Shown: piece by piece, positions 9,405-18,905 of the stretch
How the letters are laid out: the number at the start of each line of letters is the position of its first letter
Position numbering within the stretch: position 1 is the first letter of the stretch
Source: Solwaraspora sp. WMMA2065
GTDB lineage: Bacteria > Actinomycetota > Actinomycetes > Mycobacteriales > Micromonosporaceae
DNA: 64,000 nucleotides
Assembly: GCF_030345075.1 (NCBI RefSeq)
Contig: NZ_CP128361.1
Location: forward strand, 1,302,001-1,366,000
Reading direction: 5' to 3'
Translations under genes and position numbers: made by a program
Notes under the pieces: generated by a model
Database searches by the model: none
What the model saw: the letters and a program-made list of their open reading frames with translations, nothing else
Told to the model about the DNA's origin: nothing

Positions 9405-10901
9405 ATGGACCGACGGATCGGCGGTCTTCCATGGTGGGAGCTGCGCTTCGACGCCGGAGGGGATCCGGACCCGGTGTCGGTGGCCGCGCTGCTGTCCGGT
9501 GCCCGCGCCCGTGGCGTCACCGATCTGGTGGTGCTCGCGCACGGCTGGAACAACGATCGGGATGTCGCTTACGCGCTCTACGCCGCCTTCTTCAACCTGC
9601 TCGCCGGCCAGGCCCGGCGGGCGGGACCGTGGGCCGAGAGTCTGGGGCTGGTCGGCGTGCACTGGCCGGCGCGCCGGTGGCCCGACGAGCCGGCACCGGA
9701 CTTCGAGCCGGTCGGCGCGACCTGGCCCGGTCCCGGCCCGGCCGGGCTCGCCGGTGCCCGTGCCGGGGCAGGTCCGGTCGGCCGTCGCGGCACGGGCCGT
9801 CCCCGATCGGCGGTTCTGGACGACGAGACGCTGAACGTGCTGCGGGCCACCTTCCCTGCTGGCGCGCCGGCCCTGGACCGGATGGCGCACCTGCTGCGCA
9901 CCTCGCCTACCCAGGCCCGGGTGCGGGCCTTCGCCAACGAACTCCGCCAGTTCGCGACGGTGACCGACGACGGTTGCGGCGACGACGGTTGCGGCGACGA
10001 CGGCGACGCGGTACCGACCAGCCCGGTCCGGGCGAGGGCCGGGAGACCTGTGGACGGTCCGGCTCCGGCCGGACCCGCATCGGCGCTGCCCGCGATGCTC
10101 GACGTGGACCCGGTCACCTTGTACGCCCGCTTCCTCGACGAGCTGCGGCGCTGCCACACCCCACTGGACGCGGCGGTCGGCGGCGCGGCCGGGCTGGTGG
10201 ACCCGCTGCGCGGAATCTGGTACGGGGCCAAGGAGGCGCTGCGGCAACTGACCTACTGGCAGATGAAGGGCCGGGCCGGCCGGATCGGGCGGGCCGGCCT
10301 GGGGCCGGTGCTGACCCGGCTCGCCACGATGGCGCCGTCCGTGCGGATCCACCTGGTCGGGCACAGCTTCGGGGCTCGGCTGGTCAGCTTCGCCGCCGAC
10401 GCGGCGCAGCCGGCAGCCGGCGGAGCGGTTCGCCCGGTACGGTCGTTGACCCTGCTGCAAGGGGCGTTCTCCAGGTTCGCCTTCGCCCCGGCGCTGCCGT
10501 TCGATCCGGTCCGGTCCGGTGCTCTGGCCGGGCTGCCGGCCCGGATCGACGGGCCGGTCTCGGTCTGCTTCTCGACCAACGACTCGGCCCTGGGCGTGTT
10601 CTATCCGCTCGCCTCGCTGGCCGCTGGGGACGACGCCGCAGCGACCCCGGCGCTCGCCGAGCGGTGGGGGGCACTCGGCTTCCACGGTGCCACCGCCGTC
10701 GGTGCCCGGTCGTTGCCACTGGCGGCAACAGGCCACGGCGGTTACCGACTGGAGCATCGCCGGGTCCACAACGTGAACGCCACCGCCGTCGTGCGCCGCG
10801 GAGGGCCACCGGCCGGCGCGCACAGCGACATCGTCCATCCGGAACTCACCTGGCTGGTCCTGGTGGCCGGCGGACTGGTGCCGCCGCCGGCCGGGGCCTG
10901 A
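9405..10901 (+). CDS. alpha/beta-hydrolase-fold protein coupled to the S8 protease
   Basis: About 498 residues. An LAHGWNND segment near the N-terminus fits the oxyanion strand of alpha/beta hydrolases, and LVGHSFGARL carries the nucleophile elbow with Ser321. A late His-rich stretch (GHGGYRLEHRRVHN) may supply the catalytic His. No signal peptide is seen. A low-complexity insert with repeated DDGCG lies at about residues 186-200. The frame opens at GTG 9372 overlapping the protease stop, but GGAGGGG at 9391-9397 favours ATG 9402 or 9405. It could be an esterase, lipase or amidase; the substrate is unknown. The tight link to a winged-helix protease suggests a joint intracellular role. Confidence 0.8.
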   Translation: MDRRIGGLPWWELRFDAGGDPDPVSVAALLSGARARGVTDLVVLAHGWNNDRDVAYALYAAFFNLLAGQARRAGPWAESLGLVGVHWPARRWPDEPAPDFEPVGATWPGPGPAGLAGARAGAGPVGRRGTGRPRSAVLDDETLNVLRATFPAGAPALDRMAHLLRTSPTQARVRAFANELRQFATVTDDGCGDDGCGDDGDAVPTSPVRARAGRPVDGPAPAGPASALPAMLDVDPVTLYARFLDELRRCHTPLDAAVGGAAGLVDPLRGIWYGAKEALRQLTYWQMKGRAGRIGRAGLGPVLTRLATMAPSVRIHLVGHSFGARLVSFAADAAQPAAGGAVRPVRSLTLLQGAFSRFAFAPALPFDPVRSGALAGLPARIDGPVSVCFSTNDSALGVFYPLASLAAGDDAAATPALAERWGALGFHGATAVGARSLPLAATGHGGYRLEHRRVHNVNATAVVRRGGPPAGAHSDIVHPELTWLVLVAGGLVPPPAGA

Positions 10902-10913
10902 CCCGGCCGGCGA

Positions 10914-11627
10914 CTAGTCGAAGAACCGGGCGAGGTGGCCGGGTGACGGCTCGGGATCGTTCGGACGGGCGGCGACCAGGTCGGCGAAGACTGTGGCCCC
11001 GTCGCAGGAGGCGTGCTGGGGATACCAGCGTCCGGCGGCCCCGGGCTGCTGACAGATGCCCTTGATCGTCTGCAGGTCGAAGAACCGCAGGTGGGTCGGG
11101 TCCGCGACCGCGTTGACATGCCGCCACCACGGGGAGAGCACATGCAGCACACCGCCGGGCCGCAGCACCCGGTGGCACTCGTCTATCAGGCGCAGGTAGT
11201 CGGTCAGGTGCTCCAGCACGTGCACCGCGAAGATCTGATCCGCCGCGTCGTCGCGCATCGGCAGGCCGTCACGCAGATCGGCGACGACCGCCACCGCCTT
11301 GCCCGGTCGCTGGTCCAGGCCGATGTTGCCGGGGTACTGCGGGCCGTCGCCGCAGCCGATGTCGAGGATCACCGGCTCGGCGCCGGCGATCCGGACGCGG
11401 TCCCAGACCCCGTGCACCCCCGCCAACCGTCCGATCGCCTCGCGGACCCGCCGCAGTGCCGCCTCGTCGGCGACGTCGCCCGTCACATGCGCGACGCCGC
11501 CGTCGAACCGGACCTCGACGTCGAGGTCGCGCAGTCGGGGATCGGCGGCCAGCAGATCGCTGGCGGTGGTGGTCAGGTAACCGTCGTGCAACCGGTGCCG
11601 GGTACTGGAGAACTCCGCGTAGAACAC
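10914..11627 (-). CDS. BON domain fused to a class I SAM-dependent methyltransferase
   Basis: About 237 residues. The N-terminal part (about 20-80) is a BON-type module: DPRLRDLDVEV, then GGVAHVTGDV, ending in GVHGVWDRVRI. The rest is a methyltransferase with SAM motif I ILDIGCGDG, a HVLEHL motif and LRPGGVLHVLSPWW, as in the Methyltransf_11/UbiE-like group. The start is uncertain: GTG 11627 is the only good candidate between the upstream DUF2795 stop and the BON core, and it lacks a clear ribosome site. It lies 70 bp behind the DUF2795 gene on the same strand and converges on the hydrolase gene with a 12-bp gap. Fusion of BON to a methyltransferase is unusual. Confidence 0.75.
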   Translation of the reverse strand: MFYAEFSSTRHRLHDGYLTTTASDLLAADPRLRDLDVEVRFDGGVAHVTGDVADEAALRRVREAIGRLAGVHGVWDRVRIAGAEPVILDIGCGDGPQYPGNIGLDQRPGKAVAVVADLRDGLPMRDDAADQIFAVHVLEHLTDYLRLIDECHRVLRPGGVLHVLSPWWRHVNAVADPTHLRFFDLQTIKGICQQPGAAGRWYPQHASCDGATVFADLVAARPNDPEPSPGHLARFFD

Positions 11628-11697
11628 CCGACGCCGGTACCCGGCGTCAACCGGACGAAACGCGGTACGTGCACACCGTCCGTCGTGGGTCGGGGGT

Positions 11698-11886
11698 TCA
11701 GCCGGGTGGGCCGATCTCGGCCAGCAACTGCTCGGCGTTGACGAACCGTTCGGCGGGCAGCGCCCGTAGCGCCTGCAGCAACGCGGTGTCCGCGCCGAGT
11801 TCCTGTGCCCGCCGGACCAAGTCCTCACGGGAGAGCGGGAAGTCCAGGCCGTCGACGTAGTCGGGGAGCCGCGGTGCGTCGGTCAT
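11698..11886 (-). CDS. DUF2795 family small protein
   Basis: A 62-residue acidic protein matching the DUF2795 pattern: PDYVDGLDFPLSREDLVRRA, then LLQALRALPAERF and a helical end. The family is common in actinobacteria and has no fixed function. ATG at 11886 is the only sensible start, without a clear ribosome site. It is followed by the BON-methyltransferase gene and is divergent from the Hsp70 gene. Confidence 0.8.
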   Translation of the reverse strand: MTDAPRLPDYVDGLDFPLSREDLVRRAQELGADTALLQALRALPAERFVNAEQLLAEIGPPG

Positions 11887-12081
11887 GGCGGCAGCGGTAC
11901 CCGGCCCCGGGCCGGTCTACGCCTTCCCGGCGGGCGTCAGATGACCCACGTCCGGTCGCACGCCCGGCCGTCACCCACCCGAGCTCACTCCGCCCGGGTG
12001 ACGCGGCGTCATCCGGGCGGCTGCCACGATCACGACAGCTCAACCGGCCCGCGCCGGACGCCGGTACGAGGGGGGACGGTC

Positions 12082-13866
12082 ATGCCGCGCGCAGTGGGAA
12101 TCGACCTGGGCACCACCAACTCGGTCATCGCCGCGGTCTCGGGGGGCCGGCCCACGGTCGTACCGAACCTGACCGGGTCGCGGACCACTCCCTCCGTGGT
12201 GGCGTTCACCGAGGCCGGCGCCCTGCTGGTGGGCGACGCCGCCTGCCGGCAGGCGGTGCTCAACCCGCAGGGGACCGTCCACTCCGCCAAACGTTTCGCC
12301 GGACGGCGTTACGACGAGGTCGGTCGGGAAGCGGCCGAAGTGGCCTTTGGCGTGGTCGGTGACGGCGGTCTGGCCCGGTTCGACGTCAACGGCCGCCGGT
12401 ACGCTCCGGAGGAGATCAGCGCGCTGGTGCTACGCAACCTCGTCGACGAGGCGGCCAGGACGCTCGGTGAACGGATCGACCGGGCGGTGGTCACCGTACC
12501 GGCGCACTTCGACGACGCCCAGCGCACCGCGACCCGCGAGGCCGGCCGACTCGTCGGCCTGGAGATCCTGCGGCTGATCAACGAACCGACGGCTGCCGCG
12601 CTGGCCTACGGGCTGCACCTGCGCCAGCGACAGACGATCCTGGTGGTCGATCTCGGCGGCGGGACCTTCGACGTCAGCGTACTGACCGCCGGTGACGGCA
12701 CCGTCGAGGTCCGCGCCGCGGCCGGCGACACGCACCTGGGCGGTGACGACTTCGACCACCGCCTGGTGGAGCACCTGGTCGCCGAGTTCCACCGGGACCA
12801 CGGCATCGACCTGGCGGCGGACCCGCAGACCCGGCGGCGGGTCGTTGAGGCGGCTCGGCGGGCCAAGGAGGAACTGTCCGCGGTCACCGAGGCGGAGGTC
12901 AACCTGCCGTTCGTCGCGTCGGACGCCGCAGGTCCCAAACACCTGCGGACCCTGATCGACCGGCCGTCGTTCGACGAACTCACCGGTGACCTGGTGGAAC
13001 GCTGTCGCAATCCGGTGGAGCAGGCGATGCGGGACGCGCGGGTCACCCCGGCGGACCTCGACCGGGTGCTGATGGTCGGTGGCGCGACCCGGATCCCCGC
13101 GGTGCGTGACCTGCTGCGCCGGCTGGCCGACGGTCAGGAGCCGCAGTTGCTGATCAACGCCGACGAGGTGGTGGCGCTCGGCGCCGCAGTGCAGGCCGGG
13201 CTGCTCATCGGTACGGGTGGACCGGCCCGGTTGCGGGACGTCACCCCGCTCGCCCTCGGACTGCAGGTACACGACGGGACGATGGCGGCGATCATCGAGC
13301 GCAACACCGCCATCCCGGTCCGTCGGACCCAGGTCTTCTCCACCGCGGAGGACGGCCAGACCAGCGTCGACGTCGTCGTCCGGCAGGGCCAGCGCCGACA
13401 GGCTGCGGACAACCGGGTCCTCGGGCGGTTCCGGTTGTCCGGAATCCGACCGGCGCCGCGTGGGGTGCCCCGGATCGAGGTCACCATAGACACGGACGCC
13501 GACGGAATGGTGACGATCTCGGCGCGCGACGCCGACGGCGGCAGCCGTCAGTCGATCGTGGTGACCGAGATCGTCGAGCCACGGTCGTCGGTGGGTCACG
13601 CCGGGCCGGTGGCCGCCGCCACCGACCCTGCCGGGGATCTGGAGTCACTGATCGAGCTGGTCGAGCGGGAGCTGTCCGGACCGGCCACCGGAGCACCCGC
13701 CCACGAGCGCGCCCGGGCCCGGATGCTTCTCGACGACGCCGGGGGCGCGTTGCGTGAGCACGCCCCGGTGGAGCGGCTGCGGACGCTCGCCGCGGAGCTG
13801 CGACAAGTCGCCGCCGTGTTCGTCCCGGCGATTCCCGGTGCAGTTGGTCGCACCGAGCGCGACTAA
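12082..13866 (+). CDS. DnaK-family (Hsp70) chaperone, stand-alone paralogue
   Basis: A 594-residue Hsp70 with all ATPase signatures: IDLGTTNSVIA at the N-terminus, DLGGGTFDVSVL near residue 190, and VLMVGGATRIPAVRDLL near 330. The substrate-binding beta domain follows (TPLALGLQVHDGTM) and a shortened helical lid ends the protein without the usual EEVD-like or disordered tail. No grpE, dnaJ or hspR lies nearby, so this is likely a secondary DnaK. ATG 12082 is preceded by AGGGGGGA and begins MPRAVGIDLG; the frame is open further upstream but that part is not Hsp70-like. Confidence 0.9.
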   Translation: MPRAVGIDLGTTNSVIAAVSGGRPTVVPNLTGSRTTPSVVAFTEAGALLVGDAACRQAVLNPQGTVHSAKRFAGRRYDEVGREAAEVAFGVVGDGGLARFDVNGRRYAPEEISALVLRNLVDEAARTLGERIDRAVVTVPAHFDDAQRTATREAGRLVGLEILRLINEPTAAALAYGLHLRQRQTILVVDLGGGTFDVSVLTAGDGTVEVRAAAGDTHLGGDDFDHRLVEHLVAEFHRDHGIDLAADPQTRRRVVEAARRAKEELSAVTEAEVNLPFVASDAAGPKHLRTLIDRPSFDELTGDLVERCRNPVEQAMRDARVTPADLDRVLMVGGATRIPAVRDLLRRLADGQEPQLLINADEVVALGAAVQAGLLIGTGGPARLRDVTPLALGLQVHDGTMAAIIERNTAIPVRRTQVFSTAEDGQTSVDVVVRQGQRRQAADNRVLGRFRLSGIRPAPRGVPRIEVTIDTDADGMVTISARDADGGSRQSIVVTEIVEPRSSVGHAGPVAAATDPAGDLESLIELVERELSGPATGAPAHERARARMLLDDAGGALREHAPVERLRTLAAELRQVAAVFVPAIPGAVGRTERD

Positions 13867-13903
13867 CTGACGTCCGGCCCGGCGTCGGTTGCCGGCCCGG
13901 CGT

Positions 13904-15184
13904 CTAGTCGCCGGGGCGCGGCGAATCAGCCGCGGCCGAATCGATCGTCCGTTGCCGGCGGTTCGCCGCAGCACTGCCGAACTGCCGGGTGCCGGCGGCG
14001 CGGGCCGCTCTTCCGCGCGGTCCGGTGCCGCGGCTGCTTCCCGGATCCGGTCCGCCGGCACCGGGTCGTCCCAACCGGGTCGTGCCCGTGCGGCCGGTCG
14101 GCGGGCCGGCGGCTGTGTGCCGGGCCGGCGGCAGTGCTTCCTCTTCGACCGGAGCGGCCAGCTCGCTGCGGGCCCTGGGCAGCCAGTCGGGATGGTGCCG
14201 GCGGAGGAACGCGAAGATGCCCTCGCGTAGCTCGCACCGCAGGTCCCACGAGCTTGGCGCGTCGGCGGCCGAGGCGAGCAGCCGTATGCAGATGGTCGTC
14301 TCGGTCGCGTCCACCACCTGCATCACCCATTCCCGACGGTCCCACAGCGCGGAGGCGTCGACGATGCGGTGCGCCTCGGCCCGCAGCACGTCGATGTCGG
14401 CGGTGAAGTCCAGGTGCAGGATCACGCTGCCCAGCACCTGCGCCTCGTTGCGGGTCCAGTTCTGGAACGGGGTGGTGGTGAAGTAGGACGTCGGCAGAAT
14501 CAGCCGGCGCTGGTCCCAGACCCGTACCACGACATAGGTGAGCCGGATCTCCTCGACCCGGCCCCACTCCTCGTCGACCACCACGACGTCGTCGAGGCGC
14601 AGTTCGTCGCTGAAGGCGAGCTGCAGCCCGGCGAACACGTGGCCGAGCACCGACTGGGCGGCCAGGCCGGCCACCACCCCGGCCACGCCGGCCGAGGCGA
14701 GCAGAGACGCCCCCAACGCCCGGAGCTGCGAGAACGTCATCAGCGTCGCAGCCAGCGCGACGATACTGATGATGACCGCGGTGAGCCGGCGGAGCAGACC
14801 GATCTGGGTACGGGCGCGTCGCCGCCGTCGGTTGTCCGCCATGTCCACTGGCAGCCGGCGGAACGCGGTGTCCTCGAAGACGAACAGGATCCGGATCACC
14901 AGCCAGGCGCCGGCGTAGATCAGCGCGAGCAGCAGGGTGTGCAGTGCCTCGTCTCGGACCTCGCCGGTGATGCCGCTGAACGGCACCGCGAGCAGCAATC
15001 CGGTGACCAGCAGCGTCGCGCTCCATGGCCGGTGGCATTCGCGGTGCAGGGTGCTGAGGAACGGTGCGACCCGGCCGCGTGCCGCCTGCCGGACCACCTT
15101 GCCGGAGAGCCAGGCCAGGGCCAGCGAGCCACCGACCGCGACGACCACCGTCGCCACCGCCCGGCCCAACTGCTCGTCCCACAC
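13904..15184 (-). CDS. MscS-family mechanosensitive channel
   Basis: A 426-residue inner-membrane protein. Hydrophobic segments occur at about 8-28, 50-70, 80-100 and 135-160, followed by the MscS pore helix and beta domain: SAGVAGVVAGLAAQSVLGHVF, then DDVVVVDEEWGRVEEI and PFQNWTR. The last 80 residues are Pro/Arg/Gly-rich and disordered. The GTG start at 15184 has GGAGG 10 bases upstream (15195-15199) and lies 28 bp after the stop of the triple-BON gene, so it is probably the last gene of that operon. Expected role: release of solutes on hypo-osmotic shock. The loose C-terminus is not part of the fold. Confidence 0.85.
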   Translation of the reverse strand: MWDEQLGRAVATVVVAVGGSLALAWLSGKVVRQAARGRVAPFLSTLHRECHRPWSATLLVTGLLLAVPFSGITGEVRDEALHTLLLALIYAGAWLVIRILFVFEDTAFRRLPVDMADNRRRRRARTQIGLLRRLTAVIISIVALAATLMTFSQLRALGASLLASAGVAGVVAGLAAQSVLGHVFAGLQLAFSDELRLDDVVVVDEEWGRVEEIRLTYVVVRVWDQRRLILPTSYFTTTPFQNWTRNEAQVLGSVILHLDFTADIDVLRAEAHRIVDASALWDRREWVMQVVDATETTICIRLLASAADAPSSWDLRCELREGIFAFLRRHHPDWLPRARSELAAPVEEEALPPARHTAAGPPTGRTGTTRLGRPGAGGPDPGSSRGTGPRGRAARAAGTRQFGSAAANRRQRTIDSAAADSPRPGD

Positions 15185-15212
15185 CGCCCGGTGACCTCCG
15201 CCCGCCGCCCGG

Positions 15213-15893
15213 TCAGCTACCGGGTTCCACGGTGATCCGGTTCTCCACCGCGGTGACTCCTGGCGCCGACCAGGCGATCCGCTCCGCCTCCTCGCGCTCC
15301 AGCCAGGAGCGGACCATCCCCTTGACGATGACCCGGCCACCGTCGGTGTCGACGGTGACCTGCCGGGCGTCGGTGGCGGCGCTGCGCACCAGCGCGTCCT
15401 CGATGCTGCGTCGCAGCTCCGGTGCCGAAGGGTTGATCCGGGGGCGGACGGCGATCAGATTGGTCACCCCGCGTACCCCGGACAGCCGACGTACCGCCCG
15501 CTCCGCCGCTCGTCGCTGAAACTCCCATTCGACCTCACCCTTGAGCGTGACCCACCCGTGGGCGACGGTCACCTCGAGCCGTTCGATCGGAACGAAAGCG
15601 TCCCACTCCAACGCCCGGGTGGCGGCGCCGGCGACATCGGCGTCGGTCCGCTCCGCCGAACTGGGCAGTCGTACCTCGATGTCGTTGGCGACCGCGGTCA
15701 CCCCGCGTACCCGGTGGGTGGTGCGTTCCGCCGCCCACTTCTTGCCGTAGTTGTCGACCCAGCCCAGCAGCGTCACCACGCCCTCCAGGACGGTCACGCC
15801 GATCTCGTTGGGCTGGACCCGGGCGTCCCATTTGAGCTCCTCGAGGACGTCACGCTGGATCTCCTCGTCCGTACGCACGGTCGCGGCGGTCAA
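15213..15893 (-). CDS. triple BON-domain protein
   Basis: About 226 residues made almost wholly of three BON repeats at roughly 5-75, 80-150 and 155-226. Each carries the hallmark of a short V-x-G-V/W-V-x-L-x-G strand pair followed by a GV-x-x-V-x-N end. The third repeat has [16 protein letters not shown]. No signal peptide is seen with the TTG start at 15893, which follows GGAGGA closely; the longer frame back to 15992 would overlap the LuxR gene. BON modules bind membranes or support osmotic-shock proteins such as OsmY, consistent with the MscS gene just downstream. Confidence 0.82.
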   Translation of the reverse strand: MTAATVRTDEEIQRDVLEELKWDARVQPNEIGVTVLEGVVTLLGWVDNYGKKWAAERTTHRVRGVTAVANDIEVRLPSSAERTDADVAGAATRALEWDAFVPIERLEVTVAHGWVTLKGEVEWEFQRRAAERAVRRLSGVRGVTNLIAVRPRINPSAPELRRSIEDALVRSAATDARQVTVDTDGGRVIVKGMVRSWLEREEAERIAWSAPGVTAVENRITVEPGS

Positions 15894-15936
15894 TGTTCCT
15901 CCAACGAATGTCGTCGTGCCGGGGCTGCCGGTGGGC

Positions 15937-18672
15937 TCAGAGCAGACGCAGTTCACGTGCCCGGCGTACGGCTTCCCGGCGGCGGGGGGCACCGAGCTTC
16001 TGGTAGATGTTGCGGACGTGGGTCTTGACTGTGTTCACCGACAGGAACAGCTCGGCGGCGATCTCCCCGTTGGACAGCGTGCCCTGCAGGTACCGCAGTA
16101 CGGTCAGTTCCCGGTCGGTGAGCGGTTCGGTCAGCGCTGGCGCCGGACGGTGCCGGTCGGCGTGCCGCCGACCGGCACCGTCGACGAGATCATTGACCAG
16201 GTTCCGGTGCCGGGTCGGTGAGTCGAGGTGCTCGACCAGCAGCTCCCGCGCGGGAGATCCGGCGTGGTTGAACACCAGCCGGTGACCGTCCGGGGCGGCC
16301 AGGTCAAGCACCTGTTCGAGCAGCTCGCGGGCTTGACGCCGGTCGCCCATCCGGTGGGTGGCGACGGCCGCGACCAGCCCGGCGTTCAACCGTTCGAGCA
16401 GGGTCATCGGCTGGCGTTGCGTCTGGATCACCAGCGGGTCCGCCGGTGGTTCACCGTCCGGTGCCGACCACTGGGGGAGCACCGCCAGAGCATCGGCCGG
16501 TCCGTCGGCGAGCAGATGCAGCCGGGCCAGTGCGATCGTCACCGCCGGTGAGCGGTCGTCGTGGATCTCGTTCGACAGCAGTTCCCGGGCCCCGTCGAGG
16601 TCGCCGCAGGCCATTCGGGCCTCAGCGAGAGCCAGCCGGCGCAGCCGGCTGTGCTGACCGTCGGGCGGGTCCCGGTCCACCGGTGCCGTCGCGAGCAGAT
16701 CGGCGACTGCGGCGAAGTCCCCCTCCGCCTGTCGAAGCGCGGCCCGGACCACCGGGAGCAGCCCGGTGACCGTCCCCGGTGTCCCGGGCACGACCAGCGC
16801 TGCGGCCAGATCCAGCTGCCGGGTCGCGGCGGGCAGTTCGTCGCGGCACAGGGCGACCATGGCGAGCGCAAGATGAGCGGCGGCGGCGTGGCCGGCACAC
16901 CGACGTCCCGGGCAGGCCGCAGTGACCAGGGTCTGCTGGGCGATGCGGTGAGCGGCCGTCAGCTCGCCCCGCCGGGCATGCAACAGCGCCAGTTGACCGG
17001 CGGCGTACCGGGTCGGGCAACCGTACCCGTCGGTTGACGGAGCGGTGACCAGGCCATTCAGCATCGCCTCGGCGCCGACCAGGTCGCCGTGCGCGAACCG
17101 GACGGTTCCGAGCATCGCCGTCGCCACCGCGCGTGCCCGCTCACCCAGGGTCTCCGTGCCCCCGGCCGGTGCACCTGCGGTCGTCGTGGCCAGGCCGCTG
17201 GTGGCGAACAACTCGTCGGCGTAGCTCAGCGTCTCGTCGTGATATCTCCCGTCGATCGCGTCCACGAGCCGGGTGGCGATGCTGGTCGGTTCCTGGCCGA
17301 AGGTGTCCGGCGGCGGCCCGGCCGGCGCCTGGCCGGCGGTCTCCAACCGGTCGACGGCGGCAGCCAGCGCCAGGCCCGAATGGCCAAGGTCCCGGCCGGT
17401 GGGCACCGGGGTGTGTCGGGCGTCCTCGTGACCGCAGAGCAGCAGTTCGGGCCAGTGCTCGTCAACCAGTTGGCCGGCACCGAGCAGGTCACCGCAGGCC
17501 AGTCCGTGCCGGACCGCCGCCAGTGGCCGGCCGTGAGCGCGATGCCACCGGTACGCCCGCTCGTGCAACTGCGGGATCTCGTCAGGGAACCGGCTGGTCA
17601 ACTCGGCGTACAGCACGTCGCTGAGCATCCGGTGACAGCGGTACCAGGCCGGGTCGCCGCCCGCAGCGACGATGAAGCCGCCGGCGTCGCGGGCGGCCGC
17701 GGCCAGTTGCTCCTCGCCGTCGTCGCGCCCGGTCAGTTCGTCGGCCAGCGGCCCGCAGACCCGGTCCAGCACCGAGGTGCGGACGAGTGTCTGGTGTGTC
17801 AGCGCAGCCTGCCCGGCGAGCACTTCAGCGGACAGGTAGTCGGCGGCCGGGTCAGGATCGGCACCGACGTACTCCCGTACCGTTGCGGGTCTCTCGCCAG
17901 CCTGCAACGCCAGGCCAGCCAGCCGCACCCCGGCCGGCCACCCCTCGGCCCGGTGGTGCAGCTCGCGGATCTGGTCGTTGGCCGGGCCGAGACCCTGCGC
18001 GCCGACCAGACGGGCGCTCTCGGTCAAGGTCAGCGCGAGCTCGGCGGCCCGGATCTCGGTCAGCTCACCGGTCAGCCGGTACCGGTGCAGTGCGAGTGCC
18101 GGTTCGGCGCGGCCGGCCGCCACCAGACGCAGCCGCCCACGGCAGTGCCGCAGCAGGAACTCGATTCCCCGGACCACCTCGGGATCGGTGATGGTGTGCG
18201 CGTCGTCCAGCACCAGCAGGACCGGCTCCGGCTGGGCGGCGATCACCGACGCGAACCGGGGCAGGAAAAGCTCGGGATCGGCACGGCCGGGAGCGGGCGG
18301 CGCGGGCCGGTCCGGGTGCCGGCGGGCCGTCTCGGCGGCGAGCGCTGCGTGCAGGTACGACCAGAACCGGTCGCCGCGGTCGGCGGGCTCGAGAGTCAGC
18401 CAGATCGCACTGCCCCTGGCCCGTCGGTCGACGAACCAGCCGGCCAGCAGCGCGGTCTTGCCCCATCCGGCCGGTGCGACCAGCAGTGTCAACGGGCCAC
18501 GCGTACCGATCTCCAACCGGGCGGTCAGCCGTGGCCGGTCGAGCAGGCCGGCCGGTGGAGCAGGCGGGGCGGTTTTCGATCCGAGCAGCGGCACCGGATC
18601 GAGGTTCGTCGGGGCGGTCGGCCGGAGCGCGCGATGGTGTCCCGCCACGGTTTCCTGTCCGGCTGTGCGCAT
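15937..18672 (-). CDS. LAL/MalT-type LuxR-family transcriptional regulator
   Basis: A 911-residue regulator. The N-terminal P-loop ATPase has [12 protein letters not shown] with Lys72 and a Walker [10 protein letters not shown] near residue 175. A long helical, TPR-like sensor region follows. The C-terminus is a LuxR/GerE helix-turn-helix: [14 protein letters not shown], then [20 protein letters not shown]. Architecture and length match MalT/LAL activators, which bind an inducer with the TPR part. ATG 18672 is chosen because a GGGAG site lies just upstream; the open frame before it is Arg/Pro-rich. The triple-BON and MscS genes follow with gaps of 43 and 28 bp, suggesting an operon or its direct targets. 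Confidence 0.88.
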   Translation of the reverse strand: MRTAGQETVAGHHRALRPTAPTNLDPVPLLGSKTAPPAPPAGLLDRPRLTARLEIGTRGPLTLLVAPAGWGKTALLAGWFVDRRARGSAIWLTLEPADRGDRFWSYLHAALAAETARRHPDRPAPPAPGRADPELFLPRFASVIAAQPEPVLLVLDDAHTITDPEVVRGIEFLLRHCRGRLRLVAAGRAEPALALHRYRLTGELTEIRAAELALTLTESARLVGAQGLGPANDQIRELHHRAEGWPAGVRLAGLALQAGERPATVREYVGADPDPAADYLSAEVLAGQAALTHQTLVRTSVLDRVCGPLADELTGRDDGEEQLAAAARDAGGFIVAAGGDPAWYRCHRMLSDVLYAELTSRFPDEIPQLHERAYRWHRAHGRPLAAVRHGLACGDLLGAGQLVDEHWPELLLCGHEDARHTPVPTGRDLGHSGLALAAAVDRLETAGQAPAGPPPDTFGQEPTSIATRLVDAIDGRYHDETLSYADELFATSGLATTTAGAPAGGTETLGERARAVATAMLGTVRFAHGDLVGAEAMLNGLVTAPSTDGYGCPTRYAAGQLALLHARRGELTAAHRIAQQTLVTAACPGRRCAGHAAAAHLALAMVALCRDELPAATRQLDLAAALVVPGTPGTVTGLLPVVRAALRQAEGDFAAVADLLATAPVDRDPPDGQHSRLRRLALAEARMACGDLDGARELLSNEIHDDRSPAVTIALARLHLLADGPADALAVLPQWSAPDGEPPADPLVIQTQRQPMTLLERLNAGLVAAVATHRMGDRRQARELLEQVLDLAAPDGHRLVFNHAGSPARELLVEHLDSPTRHRNLVNDLVDGAGRRHADRHRPAPALTEPLTDRELTVLRYLQGTLSNGEIAAELFLSVNTVKTHVRNIYQKLGAPRRREAVRRARELRLL

Positions 18673-18849
18673 CCGCCACTCCCGTCGCCGTGCCGGCGGT
18701 GCTGGCTGCGCGCCTGCCGGCCCTGACTGTGTGTCGCGGGTGGCGTTCCCCGACCTGTCCGGTTCTAACGCGCCATCGTCGCAGCGGACCATTCCGGTTG
18801 AGTTACCTTGGCCCGTCCGGCGCTGACATATCAGTTTTTATCCCTCCCT

Positions 18850-18863
18850 ACCGGGTACCCGGT
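18850..18863. promoter_or_regulatory. 14-bp palindrome upstream of a glycosyltransferase gene
   Basis: ACCGGGTACCCGGT is a perfect palindrome 42 bp before the GTG of the glycosyltransferase gene, in the 233-bp region shared with the divergent LuxR-type regulator. An AT-richer stretch just upstream (about 18825-18848) may hold a promoter. Operator role is a guess from symmetry and position. Confidence 0.35.
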
Positions 18864-18905
18864 GAACATCCGGCCGTGGTGTCGGCTCAGCGCAGGGGGT
18901 GCGCC

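Noticed and set aside
9961-10005. Short GACGACGGTTGCGGC repeats as a possible regulatory array
   Set aside because: They lie inside the hydrolase coding frame and encode a low-complexity DDGCG insert.
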